Shown here piece after piece: positions 1 through 11,363 of a stretch of DNA of 64,000 nucleotides. This DNA comes from Talaromyces rugulosus. Taxonomy: Eukaryota > Ascomycota > Eurotiomycetes > Eurotiales > Trichocomaceae. The notes beneath the pieces were generated by a model that was not told where the DNA came from, did not search any database, and saw nothing but the letters and a program-made list of their open reading frames with translations. Numbering within the stretch: the stretch's first letter is position 1; every line of letters begins with the position of its first letter. The position numbers and the translations under genes are program-made. The stretch spans positions 372,001 through 436,000 of the forward strand of contig NC_049562.1 in NCBI RefSeq assembly GCF_013368755.1. Reading direction: 5' to 3'.

Positions 1-2783
1 CCAGCACAGGCATCTCAGAGATGACCTGTGTATAACAAAGAGTCTCATCAGCATCCTCCACCATATTTTCAGCCAAGGAAGCCAAAATAACATCCCTAGC
101 AAAGCTAGACTCAAGACAATCAGTCATGTCGGCATCAAGCTCAAAAGACAACAAGTCTGAATCTTCCTAAAAATTAGATATACCTATTAGTATCTACTAC
201 ATATACTATCCACCTAGACCCCAAGACGGAGCCTACTAGGAAAAGGAAACCAAGGTCAATTTGAGAAAGCCTATATCAAACTACTTACAACAGTGAGGAG
301 TACATCAAGCTCCTCAGTAGTGACGGCAGAGGGAGTAAAAACATTCTCCTATTATTCAAACCTATTAGCCAATAATCTAATAACTGCTGGATAACTATTA
401 CAAGAAGTTCCAAAAACAACTGCAGTAACTCAGAATACCAAAGCACTATGCCATTCCACTAGGAACCAACTCAAAGCTGACTAAGAGCCTCTCAAGGAAA
501 CACTTACCAGAGCAGGGCGGCGAGCACCACAGCCATAACAAGTAAAGCCTAAAGGCCCATAACAGGTTAGGGTTTTCTACAAGAATGTTAGGATAGATCA
601 ATATACACCTGAACTAGGAGACAAACAGGCTTAGAAACACAAAAGACCATTATTAGCAGAGACAGAAGCAGAATAGAACAAAGAAAAAAGCTTGATTCTA
701 AGAATTACCATGATTTAAAATTAGTAAAATATCCATAATAGCTTACAACTCGAAATCAATCAACAGAGGAATCAACAAGGAGCACATACCAAGGTGTTGC
801 TACACATAGATAAAAAACATCCCATATTTATTTTTAAAGTTCCTATATATCAACACACACATAGGTAGACCCACCCACTACTACACTAAACCGCCTTCCG
901 AATCAGGAAACCGTGATGCCCTTTATTTTGATTGGCCAGCTACTGCAACAACCACCGCATCAGACATAAGGTTATTCCCAACCTACAGATACAAGATCTC
1001 GAGGACAATCCCTTCCAGGAGAGATGGATTGTGAAGTGCCAAGCTCAGGGATGCCAATCCAGCTTACAAAGGCCTGCATATCCTCCACAGATTGAGTTGA
1101 TACATCACAAAGAATGCATCTACCCCTCATGCTCGGTGAATATAACCCTGTTAGGAAGTAGGATCTCATCTAGATCAGGCTTATAAGCTTGAGACCCCAT
1201 CCCCCAGGATGAAGGGGCTCAAGCGGTTTATTCTATATCAATATAACCCATCTCTATTTACTTTATATACTGCCTCGACTCCTAGTAGGAACCCCCTCGG
1301 AGCCCAGTAGGTTCCAACTCCCTCATATATAAGTCTTTCAGACACCACCCACTTTACAGGCCTTTAATAATCTTTACCTATACTTACTGGTCATATTATC
1401 TTAATTTTCTAGGCTTAGCAGTAATATAATAAAAGAATTAAGATATAGTTTAAGCAATAATTAGATTGCTGATACTACTATACAAGCTTTATAGTCTTAA
1501 GTAAAAAATAAAGAAAATAATATTTGATTTTATATAATAATAAGTTGATTCCTATCCTCTAAGAGTACTCTATAACGAGAAAACTAAACATGAGAAAGGA
1601 AAGAAGAAGAGAAAGAACCTCCCCCGCTAGTTATATGAGAAATATTCCTTTGTGTACATCAGTCTATTCCCTTTATAGTTCCGCATGAGGTTATTCCCAT
1701 CTCAGTACCGCTCTCGGTTCCCTTTCCCTGGTGGTGCCTCAGGCCGCCACTGCTGGTTCCCGAGGCCTGGGTCAGGACCGTCACAGGCTAAAAGATTTCT
1801 ACAAAAACTGACTAACGCTTGGAATTTATTAAGTTTATATATTTTTATTGATTTTTTAGACTATATAGCTTTATATAATGTAAAACTTATATATATATTA
1901 ATTTGATTAAAAATAATTAAGAATTGGGAGTGCTAATTTTCATAATTTATATGGGAACCCCATATAAAACCGAAAATCGGTGTTGAGCCGAAAACGTTGA
2001 TGAGACGGCGCGCACCCAAAGCGGAAGCAGCGGGTGCACGGTTAATAATCATGGAGAACTTGGTGGAAAACTCCCAAATCAGGTTTAGTAGGAGCGGTAG
2101 TGAGTGATATAGTAATCTGGTTATTCAGTAAGCGGTCTAAAATTAAGTTTTCCACGGTTAGAAAACTTTTCAATTAAGAATATCACTGCCCTTCTAAGGA
2201 AGCCTAAGTGGACTACTGCTCCCCTAAAGAGCTAGTATTACGTTGGGCAGAATATATTATAAAATCATCATATTATGGAAGATTATTCGAAATATAGTTG
2301 GTGCGTATATTGATTTATAATCATTATAGAAATAGCAGGTATTAATTTTGAAATTTTCGGGAAAATCACCAAATTTTGGCAAGGTGGTATAGACCTCCCT
2401 CCGTAGGTATATATATGTAGAGACAAAAAGGGACGAATGAAGACAATTACGATTCTCGTCAGAAACGAAATCTCTTTAGAAAAAAACTTACATCTTGATA
2501 TAGCAAGTGAAGATAAGTAAGGAGCAGTCGTACTCGGACATGCACGCGTGTCACGCCTGGAAACCAACATTGAATAACCAAATCCCACCCGGCTATCTAG
2601 AAAGTCCGATGACAAATGTGCTAAAAAAAACCGTGTTTTCTGCTGCGGGGAAATCTGCCGGTTGCAACATTTCGAATAAGGACATCATGACGGCAGGCCT
2701 ATTTGTCATCATTCACTCATCGTATAAAGCATTGATGACTCCCGCTCAAAGTAGCGGCACATTTTATCCTCACTCAGTACACG
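1..2783. other. AT-rich relic region, no supportable gene
   Basis: No frame here holds a convincing protein; the open frames are short and interrupted. The sequence is rich in TA dinucleotides and poor in CG, with isolated more GC-rich islands near 1690-1790 and 1990-2040. That pattern fits decayed, possibly RIP-mutated, transposon sequence, but I could not identify a reverse transcriptase, transposase or LTR pair. A 10-bp perfect inverted repeat (GTGGAAAACT at 2063-2072, AGTTTTCCAC at 2146-2155) sits inside it. The last 300 bases should contain the promoter of the oxidoreductase gene that starts at 2784. Confidence 0.5.
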
Positions 2784-3857
2784 ATGCCTGTCCAGAAAGC
2801 TATTAAAACCATATCCCCTAAAAATGAAGGCCTCGTCTTCGACTGGCCTATCCCGGCCCTCCGTGATGATTACATCCTCGTCAAAACCGTCAGTGTGGCC
2901 TTGAACCCAACCGACTGGAAGCATATCGACTTTTTCGCTCCGGTGGGTTGCCTTATGGGCTGTGACTATTCTGGCATAGTCGAGGCTGTTGGCAAGGACG
3001 TGAAGAAGCCGTTCAAAAAGGGTGACCGCATTTGCGGCTATGCACATGGTGGCAATTCGATTCAGCCAGAGGACGGCTCTTTTGCCGAGTATATCATTGT
3101 CAAAGGTGATACCCAGATGCTGGTTCCCGATAATGTCAGCTTTCAAGATGCAGCTACCTTGGGAGTTGGTGTTGCCACAGTAGCCCAATCGTTGTATCAG
3201 TCATTGAAACTCGCTCTACCAACCCACCCACTCAGCAAGGAGCAGTCCGTTCCCATCCTCATCTATGGGGGTTCCACTGCAACGGGTACTCTGGCTATCC
3301 AGTTTGCAAAGCTATCGGGTTACCGTGTCTTGACCACTTGTTCACCGCGGAACTTTGATCTTGTCAAAAAACTCGGTGCTGATGCCGTGTACGATTACAA
3401 GGATCCCCAGGCACCCGAGGAGATACGCAAGTCCACTAACGACAATCTCACTCTCGTCCTCGACAACATTTCTGACGAAGCAAGCGCTGCATTCTCCGAC
3501 AACGCCCTCTCTACTTCGGGTGGTGATTACGTTGCGCTTCTACAAAAGCCGGGGATTCCACGAGCTAATGTCAGAGATCGTTCGATTCTGGCATATACCG
3601 CAATTGGAGAATATTTTGAGTTTGCAGACCCTGATTCCAACACAACTATCAAATTTGAGGCGAAGCCGGAGGATAAAGAATATGCAACCATGTTTTGGGG
3701 TATTACTGAGCCACTATTTGCTGAAGGCAAGCTGAAACCACACCCCGCCAAAGTCAATCCGGGCGGCCTCAAAGGAGTTCTAGACGGGCTGAACCTAATG
3801 CGAGAAGGTAAGGTTAGCGGAGAGAAGCTGGTTTACAATGTGGACGAAACGAACTAG
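2784..3857 (+). CDS. Zinc-lacking MDR-family enoyl reductase-like oxidoreductase (ToxD-like)
   Basis: Intronless frame of 357 residues, the usual length for this family. It looks like a medium-chain dehydrogenase/reductase of the ToxD / trans-acting enoyl reductase group, which uses NADPH to reduce activated C=C or C=O bonds. The N-terminal GroES-like domain carries NPTDWKH, GCDYSG and GDRICGYAHGG (about residues 37-95). The nucleotide-binding part has YGGSTATG, a Rossmann glycine motif (about 160-167), then a typical KKLGADAVYDYKD. The cysteine cluster of zinc-dependent alcohol dehydrogenases is absent. The start follows a plausible CACG context. It ends about 220 bp from the stop of the convergent MFS gene. 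The substrate cannot be told from sequence; it may serve a small accessory metabolic locus or be a stand-alone quinone or enal reductase. Confidence 0.88.
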   Translation: MPVQKAIKTISPKNEGLVFDWPIPALRDDYILVKTVSVALNPTDWKHIDFFAPVGCLMGCDYSGIVEAVGKDVKKPFKKGDRICGYAHGGNSIQPEDGSFAEYIIVKGDTQMLVPDNVSFQDAATLGVGVATVAQSLYQSLKLALPTHPLSKEQSVPILIYGGSTATGTLAIQFAKLSGYRVLTTCSPRNFDLVKKLGADAVYDYKDPQAPEEIRKSTNDNLTLVLDNISDEASAAFSDNALSTSGGDYVALLQKPGIPRANVRDRSILAYTAIGEYFEFADPDSNTTIKFEAKPEDKEYATMFWGITEPLFAEGKLKPHPAKVNPGGLKGVLDGLNLMREGKVSGEKLVYNVDETN

Positions 3858-4075
3858 CTTTCAATGGCGTGACTTCGATCATTCCATGTCAACTGTTCAA
3901 TTCGTCACAACTGCCTGAGTTCTTTCGCCTAACAGTTTGTTATGTAAATTCTACATAGCTACATTGCAATTCATATACGCTGGTAGTCGATATCTATTTG
4001 ATTGCAGAAAACATGCCGTTGTGCCTGATCGTTCTACAATATCAACAAACTTTAAACAAATATCGCACTTGCTAT

Positions 4076-6087
4076 CTACGGGTCAGACGAGTCGATAAAA
4101 TCAACGGACTGTAAGCCGGAGTCAAACTCTGGATTCACCCAAGATGGTTGCGGTGTTTTCTCGCGCATCTTTCCTCCAAATCTCTGCAATGAGGCGAAGA
4201 CCACAGTGCCGCCAATCAGAGTGATCAAGGCTTGCGCTGTAAAGCACCATGTCCATCCAGATTTACTTTGCCAAGTTGCAATGAAAAACTATTGTTCATA
4301 GTTAGCAGTGTATTTTCAAAGTATTCAGGCGTTTGCGTCGTACCGGGTCAATGAATGCGCTCAAGTTGAGAAAGACGGCATAAAAAGTGACCACACTCAT
4401 AGACTGCAGGGGATAACTGTCGACAATGTAACTACTTGTCACGGTATTTCCAATTTGTATACCGGCAGCGACTATTAAAATTGCATAAGTAAATAGATCA
4501 CTTGTTAGGCAGAAACACTTACACAGGAAGAGCGCCACCTGTCCTACCATCCAATGATAGCCTTTGTCGATGCTGATGCCCCAAACAATCAATCCAACTG
4601 TAGGAAATGTAAGCAAATTACTCGATAGATGACTATGCGATAAACTGACCTGCCGTCAAAACAATAGCAGGGTAAGCTAGCCACAATCTCATCTCAGCAG
4701 TGCGTACGCCACCATTCTTCTTTGCTAGTCTTGCAACGATATAATCGCTCAAAGTACCAGAAAAGAAGATTTCCGAAAATAAAGTCCCTAAAAACAAGCC
4801 CAGGAATAGCAATCCTTGAATCAGGGGCGAGTAGTTTGCATAGGCAGCGGGCACCATTGTGATCACCGATAACACCCACCAATACCAGAGGAAGCAGTAA
4901 CCTAAAATAGAAATTGCAACAACAGGATATCGAAAGGTGATGAAGAACCGAGTTACGGAGTCCCAAGGTTTCGGATGGCAGATTCCGGGGATAGGATGGT
5001 AGTTGATGAAAAGAAGCGTTTTTGTGCGTTTCAGGTCTTTGAACATCTCTGTGGGTGTTTCTTGCTTTTGGGCTGACTTTCTAGGACGTTTTTCAATGTC
5101 ATTTGAAAAAGAATCCTCCTTTGGCATTTTCTGGAGCATGAGGCTGCGAGGATATAATGTCTCAGGCATGAAAAACAATTCCAATACCAGTAGCGCTGCA
5201 AACAGAATGCAATTGAACCAGTCAATCCAAGCTGCGCTAACTACGTCAAGGAAACCACCAACTAAATACACAAGTTAGCGCATCAGATGGCAATTGTAAT
5301 TGGAGAGTTGATAGTCGTACAAGTTGGTCCGAGGAGAAGGCCCGAGTCGATTGCTAGAACCCACAGACCAAGTTTCTGGCCACGCTCAAAGTCAAAGAAC
5401 ATATCATTGACTAAATCCCGTTGTTAGCAATGTAAATAGTAATTTGTTTTATATTTTATGGATTGGAGAAAAGGGAATTTATGCCACGTACCGACGGCCA
5501 TTCCTACGGTTGATGCAGGACTAACGCCGAACCCTTGAAAAAAGCGTCCAGCCATATAACCTCCATAGGTGTCCGCCACAGCAACCCCTATTGTGGAAAC
5601 CAATGATATAATAGTGCCAACTATGAAGATAGAGCGACGGCCATAAATATCACTGAAGGAGGACCAAAAGAGCGGGCCAACGGCAAGGCCCAGAGCGGGG
5701 ATAGCCACAGTCCAATTCACCTGAGAATAAGAGATATTAAACTGGTCCTGGATTTCGGCAAACGAAGGCACTGTTGTTGTTGTTATGTAAGTGAATAAGA
5801 AATATCTACAATGTAGAAAAACAGGTCAGTTTTCGTGGTTGTTCGGAAGGAAGAGGGTGGAGTTACTTGAACATCACAATGCTCAACACTACATTCTTCT
5901 GAAACCGAGACCAATTCAAAGGATCCAATGGGTCCGAGGTCGGTTGAGGATGTGTCTTCGTTGTATGGTTGTTTAGCGAGGTGTCGCGGAACATGCCATG
6001 GTCTATAGGGTTGACCTCGGATTGCGATGATGCATCGACGACGTGAATATCATCAGGTTGTCGGTTCGCTTTAGATTTCTCGTCCAT
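4076..6087 (-). CDS. MFS drug:H+ antiporter (DHA1-type), multi-intron
   Basis: Spliced gene reading right to left, starting MDEKSKANRQ at 6087 and stopping at 4076. Exon pieces lie roughly at 6087-5870, 5810-5500, 5410-5330, 5265-4650, 4600-4530, 4470-4340 and 4290-4076. The cytoplasmic N-terminus carries the DPLDPLNWS signature that precedes helix 1 in fungal DHA1 transporters. Later come LGLAVGPLFWSSFSDIYGRR (the A-loop motif of MFS carriers), then GRFFQGFGVSPAST and a long central loop between helices 6 and 7. The C-terminus ends SDP. Such plasma-membrane antiporters export toxic compounds or secondary metabolites. It is convergent with the enoyl reductase. Exon borders in the 3' half are estimates. 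Substrate unknown. Confidence 0.85.
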
Positions 6088-6935
6088 ATTGATGACCGGC
6101 TTTCATTTATGTAGCGACAGTTGACGTTAACAGGGGAAAAAATAGTCCAAAAAGTAAATCGGGAGTATAACAATATAGGGCTAAATAAGTCCTCTGTCTA
6201 ACGTCCTAGCGAATACATATATTTTATCTGCCAGGAACGCAACGCCCCGGCTATCAATAAGCAATGGCATGACATTGGGCAGTGCTTATCTTTACCGCGA
6301 CTAATGGCCTACAACCTCTGGCAATGCAATTGTTATTGATGTCGAAGCTCTAGCCAAAGCCGAGTGATAACGGCCGATCGAGTTCCCCACAGCACGTAAT
6401 TGCTGCACTCGCTGATAAGGCCAATGGGCCGAAGGCCAGGAAGATAAGCTGCCTGTCATTTCCGTGAGTAAGCTATTTGTTTTACTAGAATCAAGAGAAA
6501 TTCCCAAAATAGGAAATTAATAGGTAGAGTCGAGGGATAATATTACTTGAAAAATGTACTTCAATTGTAGGGACCTCAAGTGAAAATCGTCGAGGTGTTA
6601 GCAGATAACTTAACACTTCAACCCGCAAACTCTGCGATCTCGCTGTTGGTTGACTGCCTAAAAATGTTGGTGGGGGGTTCAACACGACAGCTTCTTTTCT
6701 ATGCGCTGCTGGAAATCCTCCTGCAGGAAAAACCTTTTTAGCCCAAAATTCGGTTAACAAATCTGGACCCAGTTGGTCTCGGACTATTAGGCTGTGTGGC
6801 CTTGCATTACTAGTGGCTCAGAATCTACTGGGAAAAAAATTAAAATACTCTCTACATTATCGGAGTTTATATTATAACATTGGTCGCCTTCAGATATTTT
6901 AACTTGTGTTGAAAAACATTCGCGAATAGGAATCA
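6088..6935. other. Divergent intergenic region between MFS and MATE genes
   Basis: About 850 bases separating two transporters that are transcribed away from each other, so it should hold both promoters. Small open frames exist on the minus strand (for example 6301-6507 and 6491-6760) but their translations match nothing I know and look random. No repeat or RNA gene was seen. Confidence 0.5.
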
Positions 6936-8479
6936 ATGGCTGTGGCTACTCCAAGAAAGGCTTCGCTGCCCACCGAGTATACATCACTCCTACCGAATCC
7001 TTTAGACGAGCACGACTCAACTAGCCCAGATGAAAGCGAAGATACCAGCACCGGGCATCCCATGCTAGCCGAGTTGTGGTTACTGTTCAAGAGATGTGTG
7101 CCCGTAATTCTCGCCTACACTTTGCAGAATAGTCTCCAAACAGCATCAGTGCTCATTGTTGGGCGGTCGTCTCCTGAAAATCTGGCGGCGGCTGCTTTTG
7201 CGTTCATGTTCGCTGCATGCAGTGGATGGCTCATTGCACTCGGCGGTACTACTGCCATTGATACACTGGCATCTTCGTCGTTCACTGGTAGCACGAACAA
7301 GCATGATCTTGGCATCCTCTTGCAGCGTGGCTTCGTTGTGCTTGGACTATTTTATATTCCAGTGGCCATTCTTTGGGCATTTGCAGAGCATATCTTTCTC
7401 TTTCTTGGACAAGATCCGGTGTTGTCACGAGATAGTGCTAGGTTTCTTCTGTGCCTGATTCCTGGAGGGCTGGGGTATATCTACTTTGAATCGATGAAAA
7501 AGTATCTTCAAGCGCAAGGCGAGTTCTGCCTCTGACGAGTACCATAATATAATCTAATTAATCAACAGGAATAATGCGCCCCGGGACATATGTTCTGCTC
7601 ATCACTTCGCCTCTCAACGCCTATCTTAATTATCTATTCTGTTACACCTTTGGCATTGGCCTTCTCGGAGCTCCTATTGCAACTAGTATTTCCTACTGGC
7701 TGTCCTTCATTCTGCTAGTTCTTTACGCGCGATTTGTTGCAGGGTCCGAGTACTGGGGTGGTTGGTCCTGGTCAGCCTTTGATAACATCGGTCCTTTTGC
7801 ACGTCTGGCTATATTAGGCGTCATCCATGTGGGAACGGAATGGTTGGCGTTTGAGATTGTCGCATTTGTTGCCGGTCGTCTAGGTACTATTCCACTAGCG
7901 GCACAAAGCGTCATTATGACCGCTGATCAGATCCTAAATACCATCCCCTTTGGTATCGGAGTCGCTGCTTCTTCGCGCGTGGGTAATCTGCTTGGGGCCA
8001 GGGACGCCGCCGGTGCCGCTCGCGCTGCCAACATGGCAGCCTGGCTGAGTCTCCTCTTAGGTGGGGTAGTCTTGGCCATTCTCATGGCCACCAAAAACAA
8101 CTTTGCCCTGATCTTCAATGATGATGATCGGGTTGTGCGTCTGACTGCCGAAGTGCTGCCGTACGTGGCACTGTTCCAGATCGCTGATGGGCTCAACGGA
8201 AGCTGCGGAGGAAGTCTCCGTGGCATGGGCCGGCAGCATGTCGGTGCATTTGTGAATGTGGTGAGCTACTATTGTGGCGCTCTACCATTGGGTATCTGGC
8301 TGGCCTTTCATGGTTGGGGCCTTAGTGGGCTGTGGGCGGGACAATGCATTGCGCTGTATCTAGTTGGTATACTCGAATGGGCCATTGTTTTCACAAGCGA
8401 TTGGAAGAAGGAAGTCGAAAGAGCTTTCTCGCGCATGGAGGTTCATGACAGGATGGAAGTTGGTGGATTACAGGGTTAG
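6936..8479 (+). CDS. MATE-family multidrug efflux transporter
   Basis: Two exons, 6936-7518 and 7569-8479, give a protein of 497 residues, standard for eukaryotic MATE carriers, with about 12 hydrophobic segments. Such transporters exchange protons or sodium for organic cations and metabolites at the plasma or vacuolar membrane. Family marks include LAAAAFAFMFAACSGW in helix 2, the QAQGIMRPGTYVLLITSPLNA stretch spanning the splice, and GVAASSRVGNLLGA in the second half. The C-terminal part has the conserved GSLRGMGRQHVGAF. The splice needs a GC donor (CAAG|GCGAGT at 7519) and the AG at 7567-7568; the GT donor near 7539 lies beyond an in-frame TGA, and using the GT at 7523 breaks the frame. 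It lies head-to-tail 670 bp upstream of a ureohydrolase. Confidence 0.9.
7519..7568 (+). other. Non-canonical GC-AG intron in the MATE gene
   Basis: A 50-base intron beginning GCGAGT and ending CAACAG, with CTAAT in its 3' half as a possible branch point. Removing it joins QAQ-G to IMRPGTY, the sequence expected in fungal MATE proteins. The exon side of the donor (CAAG) pairs well with U1, as is usual for GC donors. Confidence 0.75.
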
Positions 8480-9149
8480 CTTTTGTTGGTTGGTGAGACA
8501 TTTTTGGTTGGAGCTATGTACCGGAGACGTGATGGGATGGTAGAATTGAAAGAGATAAGAAAATAAACATTGACAAATCAGTTTTTTCAACGAAAAACAC
8601 TATCCAAGTAGTATAGACTCAAAAAAAAAGAAACTTGGGTTTCTCCTGTAAACTTCTCTTTTTGTCCTAGTCGTCACTTCGGTGCATGATGTCGGATTAA
8701 GACTACACGCCATCATATCAAGAGAACTCCGGACGTTTACAACTTTAGATAAGTAGACAGCCCACCATTGGTCACGAATGTTCTATCAGTAGCCCGATCA
8801 CCATGTTGACAAAACTGGGGTGCTTGTTTCCCGAATAGGAAATCCGTGGGAGTGGGGATAGTGGCCGAGTTAGGCCGAATCGGGTAACCTTTTAGAGTTA
8901 CAGCGGGGAAGATATCATATCAAACTACGTATCTAGATCTATATGCTCATACGATTACTGTATTTTCATGCAGTGAAGCGAAGATTTTGTCAATCAAGAT
9001 TGTCGGTCAACATGAGCGCCGAAGATTTCAGTCGTGATCAACACGATAGGATCATATAATATGCACCCGCCTCTCATCTGAAAATATTTTCCGTCCACCA
9101 ATCCTTTACTCTCTTACATCTTTTTCCAATCTTTCAAAAGGGAAATTTT
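8480..9149. other. Intergenic region upstream of the ureohydrolase
   Basis: About 670 bases holding the MATE 3' end and the ureohydrolase promoter. It contains copy 1 of a 31-bp motif (8827-8857) described separately. The 60 bases before the start codon are pyrimidine-rich. No gene was seen. Confidence 0.5.
8827..8857 (+). promoter_or_regulatory. 31-bp dispersed motif, copy 1
   Basis: Reads TTTCC-CGAATA-GGAAA followed by TCCGTGGGAGTGGGG. The left half is an inverted repeat TTCC-N6-GGAA; the right half ends in GTGGGG, which fits the CreA carbon-repressor consensus SYGGRG. It lies about 290 bp upstream of the ureohydrolase start. Two close relatives occur downstream of that gene. Confidence 0.45.
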
Positions 9150-10838
9150 ATGATGCATGCCCATATCCTAAATACCCTGGCGCTTGCCAGTCTCGCTATT
9201 GCCCATGGAGATCACCAGCAAGTGCCCATGTCTGGCCCGCACAAACAGCTGTGGTACAACACCCTGCCAGGAGACGGCGGGAAACAAGTAGGCTTTGGAT
9301 TGACATTTGATCATATTATGAAGAGCTCTATCTGACACTAGAGCTTCTTTTCAGGCGGACTCGGTCTTCTCGGGTATATCGACTTTCGGACGGTTGCCGT
9401 ATTTTCCTTGTTTGGCCAGCGATGAAGAGTCGTACGATATTGCTTTCCTAGGTGCGCTCTTCTCATTCCATTTTACTTGACCGAGATCAAAGTACTTTAC
9501 TGCTGAGCTAAATGCTAATGCGCGTAAATATATAGGTGCCCCATTTGACACAGGCACTTCCTACCGGCCAGGTGCTAGGTTCGGGCCTAGTGGTATCAGA
9601 CAGGGCTCTCGTCGGCTAAACCTCTAGTATGCTTTTTCATGAACCACTTTACTTTAGTAGAAAATCTGCTGATTAAAATTCCAGTGGTGGCTACAACGTT
9701 CCATTAGATGCAAACCCATTTGCCAGCGAGATCAAAGTTCTCGACTGCGGCGATATCCCAGTTACCTCGTAAATAACCCACCTTACCATTTCAGAAATTT
9801 GAAAATGTTAATTATTTAATGCAGTTATGACAATGATTACGCCATCCAGCAAATTGAAGAAGGCCACAACAGTGTCCTGATGCGCCAGCCGTTTACTGAT
9901 GCTATGAAACCTGGACAATCTCGAGCGGGCAAAACGCTACCGCGAGTTATTACACTTGGAGGGGATCATACAATTACACTGCCGTTGCTGCGAAGCATTA
10001 ACCGCGCTTATGGGCCGGTATCAGTGATTCATTTTGACAGTCATCTGTGAGTCCTTTTTATTGGAGAAAATGGCCAATTTCAAACTCTAAGACCGAAAAA
10101 ACAGGGACACTTGGAAGCCAAAGGTTTTCGGCGGTGCGCCTTCAAAGACTGCTAGCATCAACCATGGAACATACTTCTATCATGCAGCTATGGAGGGACT
10201 CTTGAAGAACGACACTAATATCCATGCCGGCATCCGAACCACACTATCGGGTCTCTCAGACTATGATAACGATGGCTATGTTGGTTTCAGTATTGTTGAG
10301 GCTAGAGAGATCGACACCATCGGTATGTCATATATTCTAAGATTTTTATTCCAAATTTCTTACAAGGAAATGCACAGGAACCGACGGAATTATCCAGAAA
10401 ATCCGTGACCGAGTCGGCACTGTCAATCCGGTTTACTTGTCCATCGACATTGACACTCTTGACCCAGCGTGTACGCTCTTACTCTTCTCTTAACTAACCC
10501 CTTCAAAAATTCTGACTAGGGTATATAGTCGCCCCCGCCACAGGAACCCCCGAAACAGGTGGCTGGTCAACCCGTGAATTGCGCACCATTGTCCGCGGCC
10601 TCGACGGCCTCAACTTCATCGGCGCAGATATTGTCGAGGTGGCACCGGCATATGATACCAATGCAGAGCACACTACCATGTAAGTTTTTTTGCAACAACC
10701 CCAAATTAATGCCATGTACTAGGCTAAATGTCGTTTGATGAATGTAGGGCAGCCGCCGACGTTTTATACGAGGTTCTTACGATGATGGTTAAAAAGGGAC
10801 CTTTGAGTATTGAGGGATCTCAGAGAGATGCATACTAG
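9150..10838 (+). CDS. Ureohydrolase (agmatinase / guanidinobutyrase-like) with signal peptide
   Basis: Nine exons: 9150-9287, 9355-9451, 9536-9626, 9685-9768, 9825-10046, 10105-10322, 10378-10470, 10529-10679 and 10748-10838, encoding 394 residues. The family hydrolyses guanidino compounds (agmatine, guanidinobutyrate, arginine) to urea and an amine using two Mn ions. Metal motifs are present: [18 protein letters not shown] and [13 protein letters not shown]; substrate-side [15 protein letters not shown] is intact. The usual HFDAHLDTW has Ala changed to Ser. The N-terminus ([20 protein letters not shown]) is a plausible cleavable signal peptide, so the enzyme may be secreted or vacuolar. The second Met is an equally possible start. 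All introns are 45-85 bases with GT-AG ends. Likely role: nitrogen scavenging. Exact substrate not decidable from sequence. Confidence 0.9.
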
Positions 10839-11209
10839 TTTTAGCGTTGAAGTTGGTCAATGGTTGTAAGAAATTGGGGGCTGTGGTGTTTTTAGTTATC
10901 AAGTCCACAGGCTGTTGAAAGATGAACATGGGGTTGAGAAAAACTGTTATTTCAATTTTACGTGGCATATATTTTTAAAATCAAAATTAATCGTCAATTT
11001 GACTGTTATCTCGATAAAAAGACTAAATTATCACGTAAATCGTAAACACAAGACATCAAGTCGGCACTTGAGGTGCTGTCGAAAATAATGAGACACCTCA
11101 GTTCAGTTACGTCAGTATCAATAATTCCCATAAATAATTATCATATGCTGAACATATTAGTTTGTCAGGTACAGTAGTATGAGCTATAAATGATAAGCCG
11201 TTGTGCATG

Positions 11210-11240
11210 TTTCCTAATAAGGAAATTCACGGGAGTGGGG
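11210..11240 (+). promoter_or_regulatory. 31-bp dispersed motif, copy 2
   Basis: Reads TTTCC-TAATAA-GGAAA followed by TTCACGGGAGTGGGG. The left half contains the inverted repeat TTCCT-N4-AGGAA. It also shares TGC(A/T)TG immediately upstream with copy 1. Confidence 0.45.
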
Positions 11241-11332
11241 TGCAGCAAGACTCGCTCCATATACCACTTTGATCTCTTATCTTCGGAAACAATGTTTCTA
11301 ACAAAAAGCGAGTCATGAAATTGATATCAATT

Positions 11333-11363
11333 ATCCCTAATGAGGAATTTCATGGGAGTGGAG
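11333..11363 (+). promoter_or_regulatory. 31-bp dispersed motif, copy 3
   Basis: Reads ATCCC-TAATGA-GGAAT followed by TTCATGGGAGTGGAG, about 120 bp after copy 2 and in the same orientation. It is the most diverged copy, but the GGGAGTGG core is unchanged. Confidence 0.45.

Noticed and set aside
932..1186. Short open frames on both strands in the left relic region
   Set aside because: They overlap, have no recognisable motif and sit in decayed AT-rich DNA.
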